DNA from: Microbacterium sp. SZ1
GTDB taxonomy: Bacteria; Actinomycetota; Actinomycetes; Actinomycetales; Microbacteriaceae
Direction: 5' to 3'
DNA length: 64,000 nucleotides
Assembly: GCF_002362255.1 (NCBI RefSeq)
Contig: NZ_LPVV01000040.1
Coordinates: forward strand, 306,831 to 370,830
This document shows positions 1 through 9,176 of the stretch, in pieces. Position 1 is the first letter of the stretch. Each line of letters begins with the position of its first letter. Position numbers and translations under genes: made by a program. Below the pieces are notes generated by a model. That model was not told where the DNA came from, ran no database searches, and worked only from the letters and a program-made list of their open reading frames with translations.

Positions 1-1002
1 AGCGGTGCTTGTGGCGCTGGCTCCTGCGGCGACTTCTTCGGACGGAGGCTCACTCAGGTCCACGAAGTCGGAGGGATTGTCCTGCGAGTCTACATCAGCG
101 TCCAGATCCTTCCGCCCGCGACCCGGCTGGTACGGCGACGGCTCCAGACCGAGGTGACGACGCGACTGCACGACGAGGATCGCGAGACCCACGATGATGC
201 CGATGATCGCGGCCCAGACGTTGCTGCGCAGACCGAGGATGATCTCGCTCGGATCGATGCGGATCGACTCCCAGACCACGCGACCGGCGCTGTACCAGAT
301 GAGGTAGATGGCGAAGAGGCGGCCCCACTGCAGGCTCGTGACCTTGCGGCTGAGCCAGAGCAGGACGACGACGCCGAGCAGGTTCCAGATGACCTCGTAC
401 AGGAACGTCGGGTGGAACAGCGTCCCCTCGGGCAGGCCAGGGGGGAAGGCGGAGTTGTCCGACTCGATCTCGAGACCCCAGGGCAGGTCGGTCGGCAGAC
501 CGAACAGCTCGTGATTGAACCAGTTGCCGAAGCGTCCCATGGCCTGGGCGAGCAGGAGGCCGGGTGCGAGGGCATCGGCGAAGGTCCAGAAGCGGATGCC
601 GGTCCAGCGGCATCCCAGGTACGCGCCGATGGCGCCGCCGATGAGGGCGCCGAAGATCGCGATGCCCCCCTCCCAGATCGCCCACACCGAGCCGGGCTCG
701 AAGGGGTTCCAGGTGTTCTTGCCCTCGCCGAAGTAGAAACCCGGGTGGGTGAGCACGTGGAAGATGCGCGCGCCGATGATGGCGAGCGGGACAGCGAGGA
801 TCGAGATGTCGATGACGACCCAGGGCTCCGCTCCGCGTCGCGTCAGTCGGTGGTTCGTGAGCAGCACGGCGGCGATGATGCCGGCGATGATGCACAGCGC
901 GTAGAAGTGGATGCGCAGCGGTCCGATGTCGAAGTACGAGACGGGCGGACTGGGGATGCTGGCGAGCACGCCGCTGAAGGTGCTGTGGAGCGCGTGGGAC
1001 AT
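1..1002 (-). CDS. lgt: Prolipoprotein diacylglyceryl transferase (3' end beyond window)
   Basis: Lgt transfers a diacylglyceryl group from phosphatidylglycerol to the lipobox cysteine of prelipoproteins in the cytoplasmic membrane. The visible 334 residues hold about seven hydrophobic segments. The family signature GRFGNWFNHELFG lies at residues 156-168, with the GRVVWESIRID region in the last membrane segment. After residue about 290 the protein becomes an acidic, Ala/Ser-rich cytoplasmic tail, typical of actinobacterial Lgt. The frame is still open at base 1, so the C-terminus is missing. It follows trpA by 10 bp, the usual actinobacterial trpCBA-lgt order. No Shine-Dalgarno precedes the ATG. 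TAGAAT ends 7 nt upstream of it and contains the trpA stop codon, so a leaderless transcript is possible. Confidence 0.95.
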   Translation of the reverse strand, partial: MSHALHSTFSGVLASIPSPPVSYFDIGPLRIHFYALCIIAGIIAAVLLTNHRLTRRGAEPWVVIDISILAVPLAIIGARIFHVLTHPGFYFGEGKNTWNPFEPGSVWAIWEGGIAIFGALIGGAIGAYLGCRWTGIRFWTFADALAPGLLLAQAMGRFGNWFNHELFGLPTDLPWGLEIESDNSAFPPGLPEGTLFHPTFLYEVIWNLLGVVVLLWLSRKVTSLQWGRLFAIYLIWYSAGRVVWESIRIDPSEIILGLRSNVWAAIIGIIVGLAILVVQSRRHLGLEPSPYQPGRGRKDLDADVDSQDNPSDFVDLSEPPSEEVAAGASATSTA

Positions 1003-1009
1003 GAGTGCG

Positions 1010-1015
1010 ATTCTA
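1010..1015 (-). promoter_or_regulatory. Predicted leaderless -10 (TAGAAT) of lgt
   Basis: TAGAAT followed by CG, 7 nt before the lgt ATG, with its TAG acting as the trpA stop. No ribosome binding site lies between. Confidence 0.5.
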
Positions 1016-1816
1016 GTTCTCGTGTACGGGCCGCGCGGATGCGGTCCCGGCGGCCAGGGTGCGGGTGACCTCGGCGAGGGCGGGGATCCCGCCGTCACGG
1101 AGGGCTCGGACGAGTGCTGTGCCGACGATCGCGCCATCGGCGTACTCGGAGACGCCGGCGATCTGCTCGGCGGTCGAGATGCCGATGCCGACGCAGGCCC
1201 GGGTCGATCCGGCCGCGCGCAGACGCTCGACCAGCGTGCGCGCCGCCCGGTCGAGCTCGGCGCGCTCGCCCGTGATGCCCATGGTGGACACGGTGTAGAC
1301 GAAGCCGGTCGACGATTCGACGACGAGCGACAGCCGCTCGTCGGACGAAGTCGGGGCGGCGAGGAAGACGCGGTCGAGGCCGGTGCGCTCGCTCGCGGCG
1401 ATCCACTCGCCCGCGACGTCCGGCGTGATGTCGGGCGTGATGAGCCCCGCGCCGCCCGCCGCGAGCAGGTCGTCGGCGTAGCGGTCGACGCCGTACTGGA
1501 ACACGGGGTTCCAGTACGTCATCACGAGCACGGGGACCTCGGTCGCCTCGGTGATCGCCCGCACCGCCGTGAACAGGTCCTTCATCTTGAAGCCGTTCGC
1601 GAGGGCCGCGGTCGTTGCCTCCTGGATGACGGCACCGTCCATGACCGGATCGCTGTACGGCGGGCCGAGCTCGATGATGTCGACGCCGTTCTCCGCGAGG
1701 GTGATGGCCGCCTGGATGCTGGTCTCGAGATCGGGGAAGCCGACGGGGAGGTATCCGACGAAGGCGCTTCGACCGGCTGCGTGCGCCGCCTCGATCGCCT
1801 GTTCCACACGGCTCAT
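1013..1816 (-). CDS. trpA: Tryptophan synthase alpha chain
   Basis: The alpha subunit cleaves indole-3-glycerol phosphate to indole and glyceraldehyde 3-phosphate and passes indole to TrpB. The protein has 267 aa, the normal size. It carries the catalytic region [16 protein letters not shown], with the active-site Glu and Asp, and a phosphate-binding end around GIGIST. The ATG overlaps the trpB stop as ATGA, so trpB and trpA are probably translationally coupled and made in equal amounts for the alpha2beta2 complex. The TAG stop is also the first half of a TAGAAT hexamer in front of lgt. Confidence 0.97.
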   Translation of the reverse strand: MSRVEQAIEAAHAAGRSAFVGYLPVGFPDLETSIQAAITLAENGVDIIELGPPYSDPVMDGAVIQEATTAALANGFKMKDLFTAVRAITEATEVPVLVMTYWNPVFQYGVDRYADDLLAAGGAGLITPDITPDVAGEWIAASERTGLDRVFLAAPTSSDERLSLVVESSTGFVYTVSTMGITGERAELDRAARTLVERLRAAGSTRACVGIGISTAEQIAGVSEYADGAIVGTALVRALRDGGIPALAEVTRTLAAGTASARPVHEN

Positions 1817-3081
1817 AGCTCGGGCTCCCCCTTCGACGCCGCGGCCTCCTCGGCGCTCTCGTGCTCGACGTCGTGCTCGAGAGCCGAGCGGTCGTACAGG
1901 TCGAAGTAGCGCGCCGCCGTGTCCATGTCCTTGTCGCCGCGTCCCGACAGGCAGACGGCGAGCACGGCATCCGCTCCCATCTCCCGCCCGAGACGCAGCG
2001 CGCCTGCGAGAGCGTGTGCGGACTCCACGGCGGGGATGATCCCCTCGGTGCGGCTGAGCAGGCGCAGCGCCTGCATCGCCTCGTCGTCGGTCGCCGGGAT
2101 GTACTCCGCCCGACCGATGTCGGCGAGCCACGCGTGCTCGGGTCCGACGCCCGGATAGTCGAGGCCCGCCGAGATCGAATGAGACTCGACGGTTTGACCG
2201 TCTTCGTCCTGCAGCACGTAGGTCTTGGCGCCGTGCAGGATGCCGGGGCGTCCGCGTTCGATCGAGGCGGCGTGCTTCGGGGTGTCGACGCCGTCGCCGG
2301 CCGCCTCCACCCCGTAGAGCTTCACCTCGGCGTCGTCGAGGAACGCGTCGAACATGCCGATCGCGTTCGACCCGCCACCGACGCACGCGATCACGGCATC
2401 CGGGAGACGACCGACCTCGTCGAGGAGCTGCTGCCTGGCCTCTTCGCCGATGATCTTCTGGAAGTCGCGCACCATCGCCGGGAACGGGTGCGGGCCCGCC
2501 GCCGTGCCGAAGATGTAATTGGTCGTCTCTACGGACGCCACCCAGTCGCGGTACGCGTCGTTGATCGCGTCCTTGAGCGTGCGCGATCCGGACCGCACCG
2601 GCACGACCTCCGCGCCGAGCAGGCGCATGCGGGCGACGTTGAGCGCCTGCCGCTCCGTGTCGACCTCTCCCATGTAGATGGTGCAGTCGAGGCCGAAGAG
2701 GGCCGCTGCGGTCGCGGTCGCGACGCCGTGCTGACCGGCACCGGTCTCGGCGATGACGCGGGTCTTGCCGAGGCGCTTGGTGAGCAGGGCCTGACCGAGC
2801 ACGTTGTTGATCTTGTGCGAACCGGTGTGGTTGAGGTCTTCGCGCTTGAGGAACACCCGTGCTCCGCCCGCGTGCTCCGCGAAGCGCGCCACCTCGGTGA
2901 GGGGTGACGGGCGGCCGGCGTACGAGCTCAGCAGAGAGGACAGCTCCGCCCGGAACTCGGGGTCGGCGATCGCCGCGTCGTAGGCGACGGTCAGCTCGTC
3001 GATGGCAGCGATCAGCGATTCGGGCATGTACCGCCCGCCGTAGTCGCCGAACAGTGGACCATGCTGGTCACGCAGGCTCAT
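1813..3081 (-). CDS. trpB: Tryptophan synthase beta chain
   Basis: PLP enzyme that condenses indole with L-serine to form tryptophan. The 422 aa include the PLP lysine in [10 protein letters not shown], the catalytic Glu in AETGAGQHG, the phosphate-binding GGGSNAIG, and SGRGDKD near the C-terminus. Two adjacent starts exist, GTG at 3084 and ATG at 3081. The ATG is preferred because GGAGG lies 4 nt upstream of it, against 1 nt for the GTG. Either start overlaps the trpC stop (GTGATG junction). It is a TrpB1-type partner of the adjacent trpA. Confidence 0.97.
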   Translation of the reverse strand: MSLRDQHGPLFGDYGGRYMPESLIAAIDELTVAYDAAIADPEFRAELSSLLSSYAGRPSPLTEVARFAEHAGGARVFLKREDLNHTGSHKINNVLGQALLTKRLGKTRVIAETGAGQHGVATATAAALFGLDCTIYMGEVDTERQALNVARMRLLGAEVVPVRSGSRTLKDAINDAYRDWVASVETTNYIFGTAAGPHPFPAMVRDFQKIIGEEARQQLLDEVGRLPDAVIACVGGGSNAIGMFDAFLDDAEVKLYGVEAAGDGVDTPKHAASIERGRPGILHGAKTYVLQDEDGQTVESHSISAGLDYPGVGPEHAWLADIGRAEYIPATDDEAMQALRLLSRTEGIIPAVESAHALAGALRLGREMGADAVLAVCLSGRGDKDMDTAARYFDLYDRSALEHDVEHESAEEAAASKGEPEL

Positions 3082-3854
3082 CACGCCTCCAGGAAGCTCT
3101 TGAGAGTGGCGATCGGGTCGCCCGTCACGAGGGCCTCACCGATCAGGACGACGTCCGCACCCGCGGAGCGGTAGTGCGTGACGTCGGCGGGGGTCAGCAC
3201 CGCTGACTCGGCGATCTTGACCGCGGAGTCCGGGATGCGATCGACCAGACGGCCGAACAGGTCGCGGTCGAGTTCGAGGGTCGTGAGATCACGGGCGTTG
3301 ACGCCGATCAGGGACGCGCCGAGATCGATCGCGACTTCGAGCTCCTCGGCCGAGTGGGTCTCGACGAGCGGGGTCATGCCGAGTTCGAGCACGAAGTCGT
3401 AGAGCTCTCGGAGCACGCCCGGCTCGAGACCCGCCACGATGAGCAGCACGAGGTCGGCCCCAGCGGCCCGCGCCTCGAGCACCTGATATCGCGTCGCGAT
3501 GAAGTCCTTGCGCAGCACCGGCAGGGCCACGCGCGCGGTCACGGCCTCGAGATCGGCGAGGCTGCCGCCGAACCGTCGCTCCTCCGTCAGCACGCTGATC
3601 GTGGACGCCCCGCCGAGCTCGTACAGCGAGGCCTGCAGTGCCGGGTCGGGGATCTCGGCGAGGGCGCCGCGCGAGGGACTCGCACGCTTGACCTCGGCGA
3701 TGATCTTCACCCGCTCAGCCGGAGCGAGGAACGACAGCGCGTCCTTCGCCGCAGGCCGCGCGAGAGCGACGCGCTCGACGTCGGCCAGCGGCCGGGTGAG
3801 TGCGCGACGCTCGGCGTCTGCGACAGCGCCGGCCGTGAGGTCGGCGAGGACCAC
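3081..3854 (-). CDS. trpC: Indole-3-glycerol phosphate synthase
   Basis: Converts carboxyphenylamino-deoxyribulose phosphate to indole-3-glycerol phosphate, the substrate of TrpA. The (beta/alpha)8 protein of 257 aa shows the family landmarks [21 protein letters not shown] and AESAV. It is monofunctional, with no fused TrpF. The GTG start shares one base with the stop of the upstream HGxxPAAW gene. It forms a block with trpB and trpA. trpE, trpG, trpD and trpF are not in the window. Confidence 0.97.
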   Translation of the reverse strand: MVLADLTAGAVADAERRALTRPLADVERVALARPAAKDALSFLAPAERVKIIAEVKRASPSRGALAEIPDPALQASLYELGGASTISVLTEERRFGGSLADLEAVTARVALPVLRKDFIATRYQVLEARAAGADLVLLIVAGLEPGVLRELYDFVLELGMTPLVETHSAEELEVAIDLGASLIGVNARDLTTLELDRDLFGRLVDRIPDSAVKIAESAVLTPADVTHYRSAGADVVLIGEALVTGDPIATLKSFLEA

Positions 3855-4099
3855 TAGTGCCCCTTCGGCGAGTACTTCGGACCCTTGACGCCGTAGCCGG
3901 CGCGCGCGAGCAGCCAGCCGACCAGAGCACCGATCGGAACGATCACGGCACCGACGTAGATCAGCGGCACCCAGAATCCGGCGAACTCGGCGAGGCAGAA
4001 CGCCACCGTCGCGAGCGTGAACCCGAAGAGCATGATGATCACGGCCGTCCAGGCGGCAGGCGAGTGTCCGTGGCCGGGATCGGCGATCGGGTTGGTCAT
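3854..4099 (-). CDS. HGxxPAAW motif small membrane protein
   Basis: An 81-aa membrane protein with two hydrophobic segments, about residues 17-41 and 43-66, followed by a basic tail. The HGHSPAAW sequence at residues 10-17 fits the HGxxPAAW family, which typically sits between trpE and trpC in actinobacteria. The function is unknown; location suggests a link to tryptophan or chorismate metabolism, but that is inference. A strong GGAGGAG sits in front of the ATG. The stop overlaps the trpC start by one base. Confidence 0.85.
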   Translation of the reverse strand: MTNPIADPGHGHSPAAWTAVIIMLFGFTLATVAFCLAEFAGFWVPLIYVGAVIVPIGALVGWLLARAGYGVKGPKYSPKGH

Positions 4100-4146
4100 G
4101 TTCTCCTCCGGGGACGGCGTGCGGGATCGGGTCAAGTCTATCGGGG

Positions 4147-4737
4147 TCAGCGCGTCGGATCGGTTCCGCGCGACAGGTCGTCCCAGGAATCGATCGCGTC
4201 GACGGGACCGGCGGTCTCGGCCGCGTGCGGGGCGTCGGTGCGGAATCGGCGGCCGCCCGTCTTCCACCGGCGCCAGGTGATCAGGACGACGACGGCTGCG
4301 GCCAGCAGCACGATCCATCCGACCAGGGTGATCGACGGCCATGCGGACCGCTCGATACCGACGACGACGTCGGCGATCGCCGCGCTGCCGGCGAGACCCG
4401 TCGTCTCGGTGACGGTGGGACCGACGGCGGCGAGCGGATCGGAGACGAGCAGCTGCAGCGTCGTCCACCCGAGGAAGACGGCGGATGCCGCGCCGAGTGC
4501 TCCGAACACGAGGCGCAGCACGGGTCCCACGATCGACAGGGCGAGACCGAGCGCGAGCACCGCCAGACTCAGCGGCGCGAGGAGCGGCAACGCGGAGGCC
4601 CCGGGGACGAGAATGGCCTCGCCGGCATCCGCCCGTTCCACCGTCAGCCAGGTCTGGGTCGACGAGATGATGCCGATCGCCCCGGCGAGGAGGAAACCGA
4701 GCACCGCGATGGAGCGGCCGCGACGAGCCAGGCTCAT
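4147..4737 (-). CDS. Trp-locus membrane protein (TIGR02234-like)
   Basis: The 196-aa product has four likely membrane segments: residues 9-25, two between about 48 and 95, and one near 140-160. A basic RRWKTGGRR stretch and an acidic C-terminal tail follow. Size, topology and position match the actinobacterial Trp-biosynthesis-associated membrane protein family, whose role is unknown. In relatives this gene directly follows trpE. Here its ATG overlaps the hisI stop by 4 bp (ATGA), so trpE has been lost or moved while this companion stayed. Confidence 0.8.
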   Translation of the reverse strand: MSLARRGRSIAVLGFLLAGAIGIISSTQTWLTVERADAGEAILVPGASALPLLAPLSLAVLALGLALSIVGPVLRLVFGALGAASAVFLGWTTLQLLVSDPLAAVGPTVTETTGLAGSAAIADVVVGIERSAWPSITLVGWIVLLAAAVVVLITWRRWKTGGRRFRTDAPHAAETAGPVDAIDSWDDLSRGTDPTR

Positions 4738-5093
4738 GCGCTCGCGCCCCCGTCGACCGCCTCGAGATCGGTCGTGTCGAAGCAGGTGCGGGTGCCCGTG
4801 TGGCACGCGGGACCCGTCTGATCGACACGCAGGAGGATGGCATCGCCGTCGCAATCCAGTCGCGCCTCGCGGACGACCTGGATATTGCCGGAGGTGTCGC
4901 CCTTGCGCCAGTACTCGCGGCGTGAGCGCGACCAGTACACCGCGCGTCCGGTGGTCAGAGTGCGGCGCAGCGCCTCGGCATCCATCCAAGCGAGCATCAA
5001 GACCTCGCCGGTGTCCCACTGCTGGACGATCGCCGGCGTGAGGCCGTCGTCGTTGAAGACGACCTGGGCGATCCGCTCCTCGATCGAGCTCAC
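4734..5093 (-). CDS. hisI: Phosphoribosyl-AMP cyclohydrolase
   Basis: Third step of histidine synthesis: opens the adenine ring of phosphoribosyl-AMP. The 119-aa protein is the stand-alone cyclohydrolase domain; the pyrophosphohydrolase is encoded separately by hisE. The zinc ligands are visible as LDCDGD and [12 protein letters not shown], together with the conserved WRKGDTSGN. The GTG start overlaps the hisF stop as GTGA. Confidence 0.96.
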   Translation of the reverse strand: MSSIEERIAQVVFNDDGLTPAIVQQWDTGEVLMLAWMDAEALRRTLTTGRAVYWSRSRREYWRKGDTSGNIQVVREARLDCDGDAILLRVDQTGPACHTGTRTCFDTTDLEAVDGGASA

Positions 5094-5851
5094 CGGACCA
5101 CCACTCCCTCCGCGCGCAGCGCGTCCTTGACGTCTCCGACCGTCAGGGCGCCGGTGTGGAAGACGCTTGCGGCGAGCACGGCATCCGCTCCGGCTGTGAT
5201 GGCGGGGGCGAAATGCTCGACCGCACCCGCGCCGCCCGAGGCGATCACGGGGACCGCCGCGACCTCGCGCATGAGGCCGACGAGTTCGAGGTCGAAGCCG
5301 TCGCGGGTGCCGTCCGCGTCGATGGAGTTCACGAGCAGCTCGCCCGCGCCGCGCTCCGCCGCCTCGCGTGCCCACTCGAGGGCGTCCAGCGTCGTCTGCG
5401 TGCGTCCGCCGTGCGTGGTGACGACGAAGCCGGACGGGGCGGTATCCGCGCGCTTGACGTCGAGCGACAGCACGAGCACCTGCGCGCCGAACCGGTCGGC
5501 GATCTCGCCGATCAGGTCCGGACGCGCGATGGCCGCCGAGTTGACGCCCGCCTTGTCCGCGCCGACCGCGAGCAGACGCGCGACGTCCTCGACCGAGCGC
5601 ACTCCCCCGCCGACCGTCAGCGGCACGAAGACCTGCTCCGCCGTCCGCTGGACCACGTCGTACGTCGTCGCGCGAGCATCGACGGTGGCCGTCACGTCGA
5701 GGAAGGTGATCTCGTCGGCACCCTGGGCCGCATAGTGCCGCGCCAGCTCGACGGGGTCGCCCATGTCACGGAGGTTCTCGAAGTTCACGCCCTTGACCAC
5801 GCGGCCGGCCGCGACGTCGAGGCACGGGATGACCCGGCTCGCGAGCGTCAT
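5090..5851 (-). CDS. hisF: Imidazole glycerol phosphate synthase, cyclase subunit
   Basis: With HisH (not in this window) it makes imidazole-glycerol phosphate and AICAR. The 253-aa TIM barrel begins with [19 protein letters not shown], which holds the first catalytic Asp. The second catalytic Asp is in VLSLDVK. Phosphate-binding loops TVGGGVR and ASGGAGA are also present. I take the ATG at 5851; it shares one base with the hisG stop (TGATG) and avoids an N-terminal extension without family similarity. Confidence 0.97.
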   Translation of the reverse strand: MTLASRVIPCLDVAAGRVVKGVNFENLRDMGDPVELARHYAAQGADEITFLDVTATVDARATTYDVVQRTAEQVFVPLTVGGGVRSVEDVARLLAVGADKAGVNSAAIARPDLIGEIADRFGAQVLVLSLDVKRADTAPSGFVVTTHGGRTQTTLDALEWAREAAERGAGELLVNSIDADGTRDGFDLELVGLMREVAAVPVIASGGAGAVEHFAPAITAGADAVLAASVFHTGALTVGDVKDALRAEGVVVR

Positions 5852-6693
5852 CAGAGCCTCGCGTTGTGGATCGCGGTCACGAGGATCGCCCGTGCACCCA
5901 GGGCATACAGCTCGTCCATGACGGGGTTCACCCGCGACCGGGCGACCATGACGCGCACCGCGACCCACTCCGGATCGCGCAGCGGCGACACGGTCGGCGA
6001 CTCGATGCCGCCGGCGACCTTCACCGCGTCATCGAGGAGCGCCACGGGCAGGTCGTAGTCGATCATCACGAAGCGTCGGGCGACCATGACGCCGCGGAGC
6101 CGGCGCAGCAGCGTCTCGGATCCTTCGGCGTCGTGAGGACCCGCGATCAGCACGGCCTCTGATTCGAGGATCGCCGGGCCGAAGACGTCGAGGCCCGCCT
6201 GGCGGAGCGTCGTGCCCGTCTCCACCACATCGGCGACGGCGTCAGCCACCCCGAGCTGCACCGCGGACTCCACCGCGCCGTCGAGCGGTACGAGGTCGAC
6301 GGCGATGCCCCGCTCGTCGAGGAACGAATCCACGAGGCCCGGATACGACGTGGCGATGCGCAAGCCGTCGAGCTGCGACACGTCGGTGTAGCGTCCCGCC
6401 GGCGCCGCGAACCGGAACGTGGACGCGGCGAAGCCCAGAGCCTCGATCTCGCGAGCGCCCGGCATGCGGGCATCGAGGAGCAGGTCACGACCGGTGATCC
6501 CCACGTCGATCGCACCGGAGCCGACGTACGTCGCGATGTCCTTGGGACGAAGGAAGAAGAACTCCACGTCGTTCTCGGTGTCGACGACGTGCAGGGTCTT
6601 GGTGTCACGGCGACCGGCGTAGCCGGCCTCCGCGAGCATCTCGGCAGCGGTCTCGGACAGAGACCCCTTGTTGGGAACGGCGATGCGCAGCAT
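5851..6693 (-). CDS. hisG: ATP phosphoribosyltransferase, long form
   Basis: First and feedback-controlled enzyme of histidine synthesis, joining ATP and PRPP. The 280-aa length marks the long form, with a C-terminal ACT-like regulatory domain (from about residue 205) that senses histidine and needs no HisZ. Visible landmarks are PNKGSL at the N-terminus and the [14 protein letters not shown] phosphate-binding loop. GAAGG lies upstream of the ATG. A 41-bp gap separates it from hisE. Confidence 0.97.
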   Translation of the reverse strand: MLRIAVPNKGSLSETAAEMLAEAGYAGRRDTKTLHVVDTENDVEFFFLRPKDIATYVGSGAIDVGITGRDLLLDARMPGAREIEALGFAASTFRFAAPAGRYTDVSQLDGLRIATSYPGLVDSFLDERGIAVDLVPLDGAVESAVQLGVADAVADVVETGTTLRQAGLDVFGPAILESEAVLIAGPHDAEGSETLLRRLRGVMVARRFVMIDYDLPVALLDDAVKVAGGIESPTVSPLRDPEWVAVRVMVARSRVNPVMDELYALGARAILVTAIHNARL

Positions 6694-6734
6694 GAACAGC
6701 CTTCAGTTCGGAGTGGAGGGGGCGGGGCGGCGCA

Positions 6735-6998
6735 TCACAGATGTCGGTAGACGTCCTGCAGGCTCAGGCCCTTCGCGATCATCATCACCTGCACGTGGTA
6801 GAGCAGCTGCGAGATCTCCTCCGCCGCGGCCTCGTCGGACTCGTACTCCGACGCCATCCAGACCTCGGCGGCCTCCTCGACGATCTTCTTGCCGATCGTG
6901 TGCACGCCGCCGTCGAGCTCCGCGACCGTGCCCGATCCCTCGGGGCGGGTCTCGGCCTTGTGGCTGAGCTCAGCGAACAGCTCGTCGAAAGTCTTCAC
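6735..6998 (-). CDS. hisE: Phosphoribosyl-ATP pyrophosphatase
   Basis: Second step of histidine synthesis: removes pyrophosphate from phosphoribosyl-ATP. The 87-aa all-alpha MazG-like protein shows the metal-binding acidic cluster [12 protein letters not shown] and EEISQLLYH. The GTG start overlaps the rpe stop (GTGA). No good Shine-Dalgarno is present. TAGCCT inside the 3' end of rpe ends 6 nt before the GTG, so the his genes may also be transcribed from a leaderless promoter here. Confidence 0.95.
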   Translation of the reverse strand: MKTFDELFAELSHKAETRPEGSGTVAELDGGVHTIGKKIVEEAAEVWMASEYESDEAAAEEISQLLYHVQVMMIAKGLSLQDVYRHL

Positions 6999-7675
6999 GA
7001 TTCCAGGCTAGCGGCTCGCGCACGGTCCCTGAGCCGGGTGACGGCGGCCTCCACGTCGTCCGCCCCGTAGACCGCCGATCCCGCCACGAACGTGTCGGCC
7101 CCCGCGGCGGCCGCCTGCTCGATCGTCTCGTCGGAGATGCCGCCGTCGACCTGCAGCCACACGGTCGAGCCCCGTCGCTTCGCCTCGTCCGCGAGCGCCC
7201 GCAGCTTCGGCATCGTCTCGGGCATGAAGCCCTGCCCGCCGAAACCGGGCTCCACCGTCATCACGAGGATCTGGTCGAACTCGTCGAGCACGGAGTAGAG
7301 ACCCTCGGCGGGTGTGTCGGGCTTGATCGCCACACCCGCCCGCGCTCCGATGCTCCGCAGCCGGCGCGCGAGCGAGATCGGATCCGCCGCGGCCTCGAGG
7401 TGGAACGTCACGCTCGCGGCACCCAGTTCGGCGTATCCGGGCGCCCAGCGATCAGGATCGGTGATCATGAGGTGCACGTCGAGCGGGATCGGGCTCGTCG
7501 CCTGGATGCGCTGGACCATCTGCGGACCGAAGGTCAGGTTCGGCACGAAGTGGTTGTCCATCACGTCGACATGGGCGAAGTCGGCCGTCACGATCTTCGC
7601 GAGGTCGCGCTGCATGTTGACGAAGTCCGCGGCGAGGATGCTGGGGTTGATGCGAGGGGCGTCAGGCAGTTCCAC
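6995..7675 (-). CDS. rpe: Ribulose-phosphate 3-epimerase
   Basis: Interconverts ribulose 5-phosphate and xylulose 5-phosphate in the pentose phosphate pathway. The 226-aa TIM barrel has the metal ligands in [26 protein letters not shown] and VDGGI, plus the mobile loop [12 protein letters not shown]. The GTG at 7675 is chosen because AAGGAGA precedes it with 8-9 nt spacing. This start lies inside the last codons of rsmB, a 14-bp overlap. Confidence 0.96.
   Translation of the reverse strand: MELPDAPRINPSILAADFVNMQRDLAKIVTADFAHVDVMDNHFVPNLTFGPQMVQRIQATSPIPLDVHLMITDPDRWAPGYAELGAASVTFHLEAAADPISLARRLRSIGARAGVAIKPDTPAEGLYSVLDEFDQILVMTVEPGFGGQGFMPETMPKLRALADEAKRRGSTVWLQVDGGISDETIEQAAAAGADTFVAGSAVYGADDVEAAVTRLRDRARAASLES
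7005..7010 (-). promoter_or_regulatory. Predicted leaderless -10 (TAGCCT) of hisE inside rpe
   Basis: TAGCCT within the last codons of rpe, 6 nt before the hisE GTG. The same hexamer and spacing occur before ruvC and rarA. Confidence 0.5.
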
Positions 7676-9176
7676 GGGTGTCGTCTCCTTCTGCGGCCGA
7701 GTCGCCGCGTGCGTCCGATTCGGTGCGCTGCAGCAGCGCGAGGAACATGGCGTCCGTTCCGTGCCGGTGCGGCCACAACTGCACCCGCCCGGAGCCGTCC
7801 GAGCCCAGGTCGATCGGCGATCGAGCCACGCGCGAGACCGCCGACCGGGCGTCGAGCTCGATGATGTCGGTGCGCCCGCGCAGGACATCCTGCACGACAC
7901 CCGTGGTCTCGGCGAGGTGGGGCGAGCACGTGACGTACGCGACGATCCCGCCGGGGGCGAGCGCGTCGAGCGCCGCGGTCAGCAGCTCGACCTGCAGCGG
8001 GACGAGGTCTGCGACGTCCGCCGGCGTCTTCCGCCATCGGGCCTCGGGGCGTCGACGGAGTGCGCCGAGACCCGTGCACGGCGCGTCGACGAGGATGCGA
8101 TCGAACATCGCCGGATGCTCGGCGGCGAACTCCCGTCCGTCCTCCTCGTGCACGACGACGTCTCCGGGGACGGACCGCAGGGCGTTGCGCACGAGACCCG
8201 CGCGAGCCGGCACGACCTCGTTGGCCTCCACCACGACACCGTGCTCGCGGGCCACGGCCGCGAGGAGCGCCGTCTTGCCACCGGGGCCGGCGCACAGGTC
8301 GAGCCACCGCTCTTCTGCACGGATGGGAGCGGCCTCGGCCAGGGCGAGAGCGACGAGCTGCGATCCTTCGTCCTGCACGCGCACCGATCCGCCCGACTCG
8401 GTGAGCACGCGGTGCGGGTCACCTCCGGGGGAACCGTAGGCCGTGGGTGCATACGGCCGTCGGGGTTCGCCCGGCTCGGCGAGACCGGGAAGTGCGACCA
8501 GGGTCACCTCGGGCGAGACGTTGTCGGCGTCGAGCAGAGCCTCGAGCTCATCGGCCCGGCCTTCTGCGGCGAGAGCCCGCCGCATCGCGCGGATGACCCA
8601 CACGGGATGCGCGGTGCGCAGCGCAAGCCGCTCGTCGTCCGAGCGGGCCGCATCCTCGATGCGCGTCTGCCACTCCCCCGGCGTCTCACGGGCGATGCGA
8701 CGCAGCACGGCGTTGGCGAAGCCCGCGGCGCCGCGTCCCTGGGCCGACGCGATGAGGTTGACCGACTCGTTGACGGCGGCGTGCGAGGCGACACGCGTCG
8801 CGAGCAGCTGGTGCGTGGCGAGCCGGAGCGCATCGAGCACGGCCGGATCGATCTCGTCGACAGAACGGTCGGCGGCGGCGCGGATGATGGCGTCGTAGGT
8901 GCCACGTCGACGGAGTGTGCCGTAGGCGAGCTCGGTGGCCAAGGCGGCGTCCTGCGGGGTCAGGTCCGCATCCGCGATCGCGGACGGCAGCATCAGGTTC
9001 GCGTACGCGTCCGACTCGGACACCGCACGCAGGACGTCGTAGGCCACCCGACGGGCGGGCTGCACGGTACGCTGCGGTCCTCGATCTCCTCCACCGCGAC
9101 GCTCGGACGGTCGCCGCCGATCGCCGTGCGAACCGTCCCGCTGACCGCTCGGGCGACGCTTGCCCCGGGCGCTCAC
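7662..9176 (-). CDS. rsmB: 16S rRNA (cytosine-967-C5) methyltransferase RsmB
   Basis: Methylates C967 of 16S rRNA with S-adenosylmethionine. The 504-aa protein has a basic Arg/Gly-rich leader (about 35 residues), a NusB-like RNA-binding domain (to about residue 190), then a Rossmann methyltransferase. Key sites are PGGKTALLA for cofactor binding and the two catalytic cysteine motifs DAPCTGLG and VTCSPH. The GTG start overlaps the fmt stop as GTGA. A longer frame upstream exists but would run deep into fmt. Confidence 0.93.
   Translation of the reverse strand: MSARGKRRPSGQRDGSHGDRRRPSERRGGGDRGPQRTVQPARRVAYDVLRAVSESDAYANLMLPSAIADADLTPQDAALATELAYGTLRRRGTYDAIIRAAADRSVDEIDPAVLDALRLATHQLLATRVASHAAVNESVNLIASAQGRGAAGFANAVLRRIARETPGEWQTRIEDAARSDDERLALRTAHPVWVIRAMRRALAAEGRADELEALLDADNVSPEVTLVALPGLAEPGEPRRPYAPTAYGSPGGDPHRVLTESGGSVRVQDEGSQLVALALAEAAPIRAEERWLDLCAGPGGKTALLAAVAREHGVVVEANEVVPARAGLVRNALRSVPGDVVVHEEDGREFAAEHPAMFDRILVDAPCTGLGALRRRPEARWRKTPADVADLVPLQVELLTAALDALAPGGIVAYVTCSPHLAETTGVVQDVLRGRTDIIELDARSAVSRVARSPIDLGSDGSGRVQLWPHRHGTDAMFLALLQRTESDARGDSAAEGDDTRGTA

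Noticed and set aside
3855..5089. trpE hidden as a frameshifted or fragmented gene between hisI and trpC
   Set aside because: The two small membrane protein genes and hisI fill the space with overlaps; no anthranilate synthase motifs appear in any frame.
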